NCBI RefSeq assembly: GCF_902168175.1
Contig: NZ_CABHOU010000071.1
Span: 1 to 38,546, forward strand
Length of the DNA stretch: 38,546 nt
Direction: 5' to 3'
From: an uncultured Chitinophaga sp.
Lineage (GTDB): Bacteria > Bacteroidota > Bacteroidia > Chitinophagales > Chitinophagaceae
Shown piece by piece: positions 31,312 through 38,546 of this stretch. The notes below the pieces were generated by a model. The model was not told the origin of the DNA. It saw nothing but the letters and a program-made list of their open reading frames with translations, and did not search any database. Position 1 is the stretch's first letter. Each line of letters opens with the position of its first letter. Both the position numbers and the translations under genes were made by a program.

Positions 31312-34300
31312 TTTCTTTTCTTTCTTTCTTTTTTTGCTTTAAACAGATCGGCGAAGCGTTGGTACTCCATTGTAATGGTAAAACTAACCCCGGTTTCCAC
31401 TACATACCCTTCCAGCATTACTTCCTGCGCATTACGGCGGTAGGCGCGCAGGCGGAAGCGGCCATCGCGGGTGAGTTTGTAGTTAGCATTGATATTGTCT
31501 AATAATTGCGATGAAGTTTGTGAGTAGCCCGATAATTCGAAGTTGCGCGCAAGACTTACTTCCAGCCGGTCTTTGATCATTTTTTGCGTTAGGGCTACGC
31601 TTACGCCTGTGTGTAACTTGTTCTGCGATGAAAGGTAGTCTGCGTAGGGATTGATGCTGAGAATGGTGTGGGTGCGTTTGAGTACATCAGCCGCCAGCAG
31701 GTTCAGTTGTTTGGCGAGCAGCTGGCTAACACTGCCCAGTACTATGTTGCCGGGCGATACATTGGCGAACAGGTCGGACCCGCGGTTAGTCACGAACTGG
31801 CTGAGCAGCAACAGCGAAAAAGACTGTTTGGTAAGTTCTGCCGTGTCGTTACGCAGTTGCGCCAGCCGGGTGTTAATGTTCGAAAGTATGTCGCGGGATG
31901 TTTGCTGGTTATCTTCTTTTGGAATGATATTGAAGGAGATGTGCATGCGCGAAAAATTACCCTTTATATCCAGTAGCACTTCGAATGGCATGGCGGGGCG
32001 GTAGGCCTCCAGGTCGGACGCTGCAGCGGGAACGTTTTCCATCAGTCCATAAGGCGAAGCCTTGACCTCGTACCGGGCACGTATGTCCAGTTGCGCTCTC
32101 TCCGGGTCGCCTGCCCAGGTAATCGTACTGTTTTTATCGATCTTGAATTTTCTCTTTAATAACTGCTGATAACTAAAGTCATAAGTACCTTCTGCTACAT
32201 GGTAAACGCCGTTGAGCGTAAGTTTACCTTCGGGTGTAGCGCCGGTGAACAATTGCGCATCACCCTTCAGACTTAACTGGTCGCCGTTCACTTCGTCCAG
32301 CACAATGGTCACTGCCGCCTTGGGGTCAGAGGACAGTTGCATGGCAATGTTAGATAAATAACTGGCCGCACCACCCGGTTTCAATGCATGCGTGTCGCTG
32401 GTATGACCGTTGCGTAAATCGGCCAGCAACCTGGCTTTTTCTGCCGGGTTTTGAAGGTTCATATAAGTGACGAGTTGGTCATTTTCCGTCGCCAGCTGTT
32501 GCTCCTTACGCATAATGTAGGTCACTTTACTGTTGCCGTTCAGTTGGGCGGAGCCGGTAAAGGCAGGACGCAACATATCGCCGGACAGGCGCATGTCTGC
32601 TTTTAGAAAAGCCGCGCCGTATATTGGTACGGTGGTGGCGGCTGATGAATTCAGTACCTCGAATTTTTCAGCTTTCAGGCGAATGTCGGCCGTCAGATCA
32701 CTGAGCGATTTACCGTAGGCAACATTGCCTGATATCGTTGCCTGCTGCCCTTGCGGATCTGTGAGCTGCAGGCTGTGTATGAGCAGTTGCCTGCCCGAAA
32801 ACACAAGCGTGTCCTGCGATACGGTGTAACGTGCATTCGTAGCCGGCACCCGGAAGCCGATACCATCGGTTACCAGCTCGCCATTGATAACGGGTTGCAG
32901 GGCAGTGCCCTGTACATTTAAACGTCCGCGTAACATGCCCCGGGCACTGTCAATAGCTTCCCCGCCCAAGTCCTGGGCCAGTTTGGCCGGTAACGAATCG
33001 ATATGCAGGTCGAGATAGAGCGGGTTGACTGATTGCTGCAAATTGTATTGGCCGCTTGCCGTCATATTTACTCCCTGTCCCGCGAGCAGCCCGTTAATGA
33101 GCAGCAAACCATTATTACTGTTAGTTAATGACAGTGAAAGGTTACCTGCTGGTTGCTCGCCCAATTTTAAGTCGTTTACTGTCAGGTCTCCTTCATAGTG
33201 AAGGCTGGTATCCATGTAACCGCTGACTAACGAGTGGGCATTAATAATACCCGATGCTATAGTGGTGTCCTGCGCCAGCGCCTGTAATAAGGTTTTTAGC
33301 TGCAGGTTTTTGATGTTGATGTGGAGCGGCGCATCGGCAGCGAGGGTATCGCTGTTCAGCTGTACTTGCTGGTTGTTGTTGGTGAGCTGCAGGTCATTGA
33401 TGATAATGCCTTTGCTATTGATCCATATGCTGTGTTGGCCGTTGGTAGCCAGCGGCAGGTAGTTAGCTACGAGACTGCCGGGGTAGATGTGGATGCGATA
33501 GGCGCCGGCACTATCTGTAATATTTAGCCCGGCCCTGAACCAGGGTTGCCCTCCGGACCGTTGTTGCGCATCTGCTACCAACACCCCCTTTCCGCCTGAG
33601 GCATTTAAGAGCATCGAAAGCTTAGCCACCGGCTGGTCTTTTATTGTTAGCTCCTTCACGTTTGCTGAGGCCTGTAGTTCGTGTTGTTGCCCGCTTACGA
33701 GGATATCCGCGCCAGCGATCTTTATGTTCCCTGCTGTTAACTGGCCCACCTTTATGTTGCCGGCAAGTGCGCTTTCCTGCGTACTGTCGTACGTAATGTC
33801 AATACGCGCGGTGTCTGAAATAGCATAACCCGGCATGAGGTTGTTCAGGAAAGGATGTGGTTGTAAAACGGCCAGTACTTCAACGGGGCCGCATTGTTGT
33901 GCCGGTAACTGATCGGAGAAATAGGCCTTTAAGCGGGCTAGAAAATCTTTCGTACTTTTTACCGGATCGGGCCCGGTGCTAAGACTGATATCTGCGAATT
34001 CGCTTTGCATATGGGTATGGCGTTGCCCGTTTGCCACGTTCGTATTCAGGTAAATATTGTCTGCCGCGTAATGCAGCGAATCTCTCGAAAGCGCAAGTGA
34101 GTGTATGGTGGCTTTACCGGAAAACTGTGCAGGGTATATGTTGTCCATCTCCAATTCCACATTTCCTTTTATGCCGTTCAGCCCAGGATAAAGCTTTAGT
34201 GCTGCGGGATTCATGGTGTCGATGTAAATTCGTGCATACAATCCGCTGTCGGTGAACAGTCGTGCGTTCCCGTTCATCTTTAAATGCTCGTCATCCACCG

Positions 34301-36203
34301 ACCAGTTGCCTGTTATGTTCCCGTTGTTCAACAACGCAGCCAGGCTTATATTTTGATAGTTATAACCGCCGATGTTCAGCGCATCCAGCGAGCCGGTGAT
34401 ATTGGCCTGCATGCCTGGCCATTCCAGGCTTTTGCCCTTTGACTGTAATGTGCCTGAAACCGTCAGGGGCAAGTATGGTTTATTCAGCAGGTAACTGGTT
34501 TGTAACGCCCGCACGGCTACCTGCATGTCATAAGTGGCCGACTTTATACCTGCAGGTAGGTGCTGCATACTACCTTTTAAAGCAATAGTACCTTTATCGG
34601 TAGAAAGCTGGCTGTTGGTGTACAATGCTGCAGCGGTGCCACTGAACTTTCCTTTCAGGTTAAAATAAGATGGCAACTGTAGTTGTTTCAGCAGAGATGC
34701 CGGCAGCCAGGGCCTCACATCACTGGCAGTCGCTTTTGCTCCTGCGACCTCAATATCAAACCATGTGTCGTCTGCATCTGGCTTTACAGCACCCGAGAAG
34801 TGGATGCTGGTGCCGTTTAACCCGGCCAGCGAACTATTGGCGATACGGTAAGTGTCGCCATCCCTCCGTAGCTGCGCCTGCGCCAATACAAAGTTTTGAC
34901 GTTGCCTGCCCAGCGCCGGATATTGCTCCAGTTGCGGGAACAATAACAATACATCGCTCATGGCAATTCGGGAGGGGAGGACGGACAAGCTATTGTCTGC
35001 CGCCTCGCCGTCAATTTGTGTATTCGGTGTGCGGAGGTGCAGATGTCGTGCAGCAATGCCGGTTGCCGACCAGGCAAAATCAGTTCTTAAGGAGTCGAGT
35101 CGAAAGCCGCTACGTTCTGTAAAGTTGAGCTGTGACACCGCGGCGCTGATAAGCGTATCGTTATAAATAAAATTCTTCGCGGCCAGTTGTATCTGTTGCA
35201 AATCCAGGTGGTTCATATCAAGCCCCTTTGCCCGTACGGCCTTACGTGGATCATCGAGCGAGAACCGGCTTTCGGTAAATCTTCCGTTTGATACTAAGAT
35301 CTGCCAGCCGGAGCCGGAACTACCCGTCCTCACACTATCCTGTTTTTCCGGCAGCAGTACCTGTACTGCTACCTGGTGTGCCTGCACGCTGTCGGCTACT
35401 ACCAGCGACCGGTCTAAGGAGAGGGTGGCGGCACGAAGTTGTACATCCCCCAATGATAGTGATGTGGCAGACCCATCGCGCAGATCGCGGTACGAGAAGG
35501 CGCTCTGCCTGATGTGCATCTGGCCGGGGGCAATGTCCATCGTATCTGCCGGTACTAATACTACTGTCGTATCGCGGGGTATAGTAGCGGCATAGGATGT
35601 GATTTCTATCCCGGTATGTTGCAGGCTGCTTTCGATAAAATGAAACCGGAGCCTGGATGGATCGAATGCCGAAAGTTTTGCAGCAAACTGGCCGGCTTGC
35701 AGGGCGGTGCTGTAGCCGGCATTATCATCACGGAGGCAAAAGCGTACGTTCGTGAAGGAGAGGTGTTGTAATGAATATGCCGTGCTTTCTCCGGTTGGTG
35801 TACCGCCGGAAAACGCGCGGACGATATAGCTGAAGTTGAAATCGGCTTCTGCTCCATCGCGGTGCAGGTTGATAAAAGCATTGTCGATATCGAGTTCACG
35901 GACGGCTACGCGGTTTCGTAAAAGTCCTGGTAAGTTCATACGCAGCCTCAGTTGCTGACTATATAACAAAGTGTCGCCGCGCTGGTCTTCCAGGTAAACA
36001 CCCGCTAACTTTAAATCATAAGGCAGCCGGAAACGAAGCTGTTCGATCCTGACGGTGGTGTGTAATTTATTTTGAAGATAACGTTCTGTGTATCGTGTGA
36101 TCGTACGTTGCGCCCATGGCGTATGCAACAGGAGCAGCAGCAATGTGATCAGTATCAGTATTGCCGCCAGTGTTTTCAGTATTCTAAAACTCCACTTCCT
36201 CAT
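31308..36203 (-). CDS. tamB: TamB-like translocation/assembly module protein
   Basis: This very long protein (about 1631 residues) has one N-terminal membrane anchor (FRILKTLAAILILITLLLL) and then a chain of AsmA/TamB-type beta repeats. An N-terminal segment reads RIEQLRFRLPYDLKLAGVYL, and the C-terminal DUF490/TamB domain (about 1250-1600) includes LDIRARYEVKASPYGL. The C-terminus is strongly basic (KAKKERKKRK). TamB-like proteins form a periplasmic groove between membranes and pair with a TamA/TamL barrel; roles in protein insertion and in phospholipid transport have both been proposed. The start at 36203 (MRKWSFRILK) is preferred; an ATG at 36236 would add 11 residues. The stop is inside the start of tamL. 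Confidence 0.9.
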   Translation of the reverse strand: MRKWSFRILKTLAAILILITLLLLLLHTPWAQRTITRYTERYLQNKLHTTVRIEQLRFRLPYDLKLAGVYLEDQRGDTLLYSQQLRLRMNLPGLLRNRVAVRELDIDNAFINLHRDGAEADFNFSYIVRAFSGGTPTGESTAYSLQHLSFTNVRFCLRDDNAGYSTALQAGQFAAKLSAFDPSRLRFHFIESSLQHTGIEITSYAATIPRDTTVVLVPADTMDIAPGQMHIRQSAFSYRDLRDGSATSLSLGDVQLRAATLSLDRSLVVADSVQAHQVAVQVLLPEKQDSVRTGSSGSGWQILVSNGRFTESRFSLDDPRKAVRAKGLDMNHLDLQQIQLAAKNFIYNDTLISAAVSQLNFTERSGFRLDSLRTDFAWSATGIAARHLHLRTPNTQIDGEAADNSLSVLPSRIAMSDVLLLFPQLEQYPALGRQRQNFVLAQAQLRRDGDTYRIANSSLAGLNGTSIHFSGAVKPDADDTWFDIEVAGAKATASDVRPWLPASLLKQLQLPSYFNLKGKFSGTAAALYTNSQLSTDKGTIALKGSMQHLPAGIKSATYDMQVAVRALQTSYLLNKPYLPLTVSGTLQSKGKSLEWPGMQANITGSLDALNIGGYNYQNISLAALLNNGNITGNWSVDDEHLKMNGNARLFTDSGLYARIYIDTMNPAALKLYPGLNGIKGNVELEMDNIYPAQFSGKATIHSLALSRDSLHYAADNIYLNTNVANGQRHTHMQSEFADISLSTGPDPVKSTKDFLARLKAYFSDQLPAQQCGPVEVLAVLQPHPFLNNLMPGYAISDTARIDITYDSTQESALAGNIKVGQLTAGNIKIAGADILVSGQQHELQASANVKELTIKDQPVAKLSMLLNASGGKGVLVADAQQRSGGQPWFRAGLNITDSAGAYRIHIYPGSLVANYLPLATNGQHSIWINSKGIIINDLQLTNNNQQVQLNSDTLAADAPLHINIKNLQLKTLLQALAQDTTIASGIINAHSLVSGYMDTSLHYEGDLTVNDLKLGEQPAGNLSLSLTNSNNGLLLINGLLAGQGVNMTASGQYNLQQSVNPLYLDLHIDSLPAKLAQDLGGEAIDSARGMLRGRLNVQGTALQPVINGELVTDGIGFRVPATNARYTVSQDTLVFSGRQLLIHSLQLTDPQGQQATISGNVAYGKSLSDLTADIRLKAEKFEVLNSSAATTVPIYGAAFLKADMRLSGDMLRPAFTGSAQLNGNSKVTYIMRKEQQLATENDQLVTYMNLQNPAEKARLLADLRNGHTSDTHALKPGGAASYLSNIAMQLSSDPKAAVTIVLDEVNGDQLSLKGDAQLFTGATPEGKLTLNGVYHVAEGTYDFSYQQLLKRKFKIDKNSTITWAGDPERAQLDIRARYEVKASPYGLMENVPAAASDLEAYRPAMPFEVLLDIKGNFSRMHISFNIIPKEDNQQTSRDILSNINTRLAQLRNDTAELTKQSFSLLLLSQFVTNRGSDLFANVSPGNIVLGSVSQLLAKQLNLLAADVLKRTHTILSINPYADYLSSQNKLHTGVSVALTQKMIKDRLEVSLARNFELSGYSQTSSQLLDNINANYKLTRDGRFRLRAYRRNAQEVMLEGYVVETGVSFTITMEYQRFADLFKAKKERKKRK

Positions 36204-36324
36204 CTGAATTCCGACGGCTGCAGGTTGGGCAGCCATCCGGGTTTATCTCTTTTTAAGTTTTAAGGGCGACAGTTTGTACGGTTAGAGCGGTGAAAAAGTT
36301 ATAACAGCTAAAGCAGCGTTTTGT

Positions 36325-38546
36325 TTAGCCTGCTTGTTCGTCCCCCCGTGCTGCATCCGTTTTTCTGTTATTATCCTGCGTAAGATGAATATCCGTTTGT
36401 GGAAAGGGGATGATGATGCCGGCCTCATTGAACGCGGCGTTTATAGCCAGTAACACCGCACTTTTGGTAGGGTACACTTCCGCCATCATCCTTACCCAAA
36501 AGAACAGGTCAAAATCAATAGAGCTGTCGCTGAAGGCTTTTACCACTACAAGCGGTGCAGGCGTTTTTAATACGTTATCCTGCGCCTCTATGGCCTTGTG
36601 AAGGATGGCCTGTACCTGCTCCAGGTTACTATTGTAAGCCACACCTACTGTAAGGTTGGCCCTTACCTGTTTTTTGCCCATGCTCCAGTTTACGAGCTGA
36701 TGGTTTAATATATCGCTGTTGGGAATGATGTTTACAGAACCGTTAACAAGGGCGATGGTGCTGCTCCTGAACCCGATCGATTTCATGGTGCCCAGGTTGC
36801 CGTTTACTTCTATGAGGTCGCCCACATTCACGGGTTTTTCAAATGCAAGTATCAGGCCACTCACGAGATTACTTACAAGTCCCTGCAAACCTAAACCTAT
36901 GCCTACGCCCAGCGCGCCTACGATAATGGTGATACGGTCGAGCGGAATGCCGGCCGCGGCCACTGCCAGGAATAAACCTGTACTGATCACCCCTATCCTT
37001 ACCAGCAGCAGCCAGCTGCCTAATGATAATTTTGACTTGCCCTGGGGCGGCTGTTGCGAATGATCTTCTCCTGCAAAAAAGGAGATCAGCCTTGATAAAA
37101 ATAAAGCACAGGCAAGTATGGTGATGAAGATCAGCATGCCTTTTATAGAAAAACTATAGCTGCCAATTGTCCGCTGGTCTGTTATGAACGACACGAAGGG
37201 GGCGGCCAGTTTGGCGTAGATGTAAAAGTTTCTGCCCACCAGCACAAGCCATCCTGCCACCAACGCCAGGTAGAAAATAGAAGGTACGTTAGCGCCTACA
37301 CGGTTGAAGTTGATGAAAAACAGGTGCCTGTCTGGCTGTTGATAAATATTAGAAGCAATGGCCAGCCCGCCATTGATAAGGCGTAAGGTCCACAGGAACA
37401 ATATCGCGATCACTAAGCCGAAGTACCCGCTTGTCATCAGTATTTTAGCCAGGTTATACCTGCCTGCAAAGTTGAAGGCCAGTGCTGCGGCCTCTATTAA
37501 TACGAGGAACAGGATAAAGTAGAGAATCCTTTTTTCCCTCAGGCTACTTCTACGGGCGGGCGAAAGGTGCCAGCCGCCGTGCAAAATGCCTGCGAGCGAC
37601 AAGCCGCCCATTAGCCATCTTTCCATTGTTGAGGCCTGCAACAGCAGGTTGTCTGCCGATGCAAGCAGAAACAGGACCAGTGTTGTTATCCAGAACCGGA
37701 GCCATAATACGGAGATGTAACCGCTGAAAACGAAGGTGAGTAATAGGGCGGGCAGGCCCCAGAAAAACAGGTTCACCAGGAAAGGTGGGTCGGGGAAGAG
37801 GAACTGGAAAAGGCTGAATACGATAATGATGGCCGATATCACAGGATAGCGGACTACTAGCGCCTGTTCGGTGTTGAGTGGCTGGTCCTGATTTAGTTTG
37901 GATTTAAGCACCCATAGAAACCTCCAGGATGTAAGCACGCACATAAACAGGAAAAAGATGAGCAGGAGTTGATGTTCCAGGTAGTGCTGTAACGCCAGTA
38001 CATCTTTGCGCCAGGATAATGCCCATCCCTCGCGGAAAGATTTTTCAGGAGCGGTCAGCGGCAGTTCGCGGGCCATGGTGAGGCCCGAAAGTGTTTCACG
38101 ACGCTGCTCTACCTGATCGAGGTTGGCGTTTAGCTCGTATTCTGCCAGGTCTATTTTTGTTTGCAGTTCCTGTACATTAAAGATGGATTGTCTCAATGTG
38201 CTGTCGGTTGGATCCAGGTCCTTAGCCGCTATTAGCAGTTTTGCAAGGTATTTCACCAGTGTAACCGAGTCGTCGGGGAAATCCATCAACGTAGCATTGC
38301 CTGTTAATGAATCGATACGTTCGCGATAGGTGGTAAGCTGGTTCAGGGAGCTTTCCAGCAGTTGGCGTTCATGCTCCATGCGCTGGACCAGGCCGGTGAG
38401 AATTACGGATGTAACCTTCAAATCGCGGAGGGTGTGGATAGGCCCCGGGTTTTGCAAAACGCCTTCAAGGGATATATCCATATCCTTTTTTGCCTGTTCA
38501 ATATGCCGGGCGATAGAAAGGGTGTCTATTCCCTTTTCGAGGAACA
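36325..38546 (-). CDS. Mechanosensitive ion channel, MscS family (5' end beyond window)
   Basis: The frame is open to the right edge. 739 codons are in the window, and an ATG at 38481 is merely internal since in-frame sequence with a helical look continues upstream (FLEKGIDTLSIARHIEQAKK). The protein has a long coiled-coil periplasmic part (about the first 160 residues in view), roughly ten membrane helices, and a C-terminal MscS core: the pore helix VGALGVGIGLGLQGLVSNLVSG, then the beta domain PVNVGDLIEVNGNLGTMKSIGFRSS and a C-terminal alpha/beta part. This is a large MscK/YbiO-like member that opens under osmotic downshock to release solutes. It lies 120 bases upstream of tamB on the same strand and might share its transcript. 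Confidence 0.9.
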   Translation of the reverse strand, partial: FLEKGIDTLSIARHIEQAKKDMDISLEGVLQNPGPIHTLRDLKVTSVILTGLVQRMEHERQLLESSLNQLTTYRERIDSLTGNATLMDFPDDSVTLVKYLAKLLIAAKDLDPTDSTLRQSIFNVQELQTKIDLAEYELNANLDQVEQRRETLSGLTMARELPLTAPEKSFREGWALSWRKDVLALQHYLEHQLLLIFFLFMCVLTSWRFLWVLKSKLNQDQPLNTEQALVVRYPVISAIIIVFSLFQFLFPDPPFLVNLFFWGLPALLLTFVFSGYISVLWLRFWITTLVLFLLASADNLLLQASTMERWLMGGLSLAGILHGGWHLSPARRSSLREKRILYFILFLVLIEAAALAFNFAGRYNLAKILMTSGYFGLVIAILFLWTLRLINGGLAIASNIYQQPDRHLFFINFNRVGANVPSIFYLALVAGWLVLVGRNFYIYAKLAAPFVSFITDQRTIGSYSFSIKGMLIFITILACALFLSRLISFFAGEDHSQQPPQGKSKLSLGSWLLLVRIGVISTGLFLAVAAAGIPLDRITIIVGALGVGIGLGLQGLVSNLVSGLILAFEKPVNVGDLIEVNGNLGTMKSIGFRSSTIALVNGSVNIIPNSDILNHQLVNWSMGKKQVRANLTVGVAYNSNLEQVQAILHKAIEAQDNVLKTPAPLVVVKAFSDSSIDFDLFFWVRMMAEVYPTKSAVLLAINAAFNEAGIIIPFPQTDIHLTQDNNRKTDAARGDEQAG

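Overview
The window looks like chromosomal DNA of a Bacteroidota bacterium, most likely of the Chitinophagaceae type. Several signs agree: recognisable Bacteroidota -33/-7 promoters (TTG then TAnnTTTG), few Shine-Dalgarno sequences, a TamL lipoprotein paired with TamB, a response regulator with a GAFTDA loop, a PAS/histidine-box protein without an ATPase domain, a YfhO protein, and a secreted GH29 fucosidase. No rRNA, tRNA, CRISPR array, insertion sequence or prophage gene was seen. Species cannot be settled by eye.

Layout. 1-2016: the end of an NtrC-like response regulator, overlapping its NtrY-like sensor kinase. 2011-2994(-): NAPE-PLD/RomA-like metallo-hydrolase. 3294-4271: two tandem, separately terminated, paralogous small secreted proteins of unknown function. 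4402-6392: Xaa-Pro aminopeptidase and a divergent secreted hypothetical protein. 6389-8380(-): multi-PAS membrane sensor without a kinase ATPase domain. 8675-10084(-): alpha-L-fucosidase. 10294-12362: divergent OsmC/iron-sulfur fusion and a Tat-exported class V aminotransferase-like protein. 12363-12848: non-coding DNA with an 11-bp tandem repeat. 12849-19966: NlpC/P60 lipoprotein followed by a glycan locus (methyltransferase, four glycosyltransferases, and an oppositely oriented flippase). 19963-22245: divergent YggS and MocR-type regulator, both PLP proteins. 22247-22806(-): a small CPVC thioredoxin-like protein and a DUF2024 protein, preceded by a perfect palindrome. 22987-25482(-): large YfhO membrane protein. 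25547-27060(+): small membrane protein, YhhQ-type transporter, Nudix hydrolase. 27062-28835(-): dapF and a CorA-type transporter. 28966-36203(-): tamB-tamL. 36325-38546(-): MscS-like channel, cut by the window edge.

How the genes work together. The clearest functional units are the two-component pair at the left edge, the glycan assembly locus, the B6-related divergent pair, the redox pair behind a palindrome, and the TAM envelope-assembly operon next to a mechanosensitive channel. Convergent neighbours are packed unusually tightly: three pairs overlap at their stop codons and two are one base apart.

The best candidates for something undescribed are the paired small secreted proteins, the 11-bp repeat array, the OsmC-ferredoxin fusion, and the CPVC/DUF2024 pair behind its palindrome. 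Nothing here can be declared a new defence or mobile system from sequence alone.
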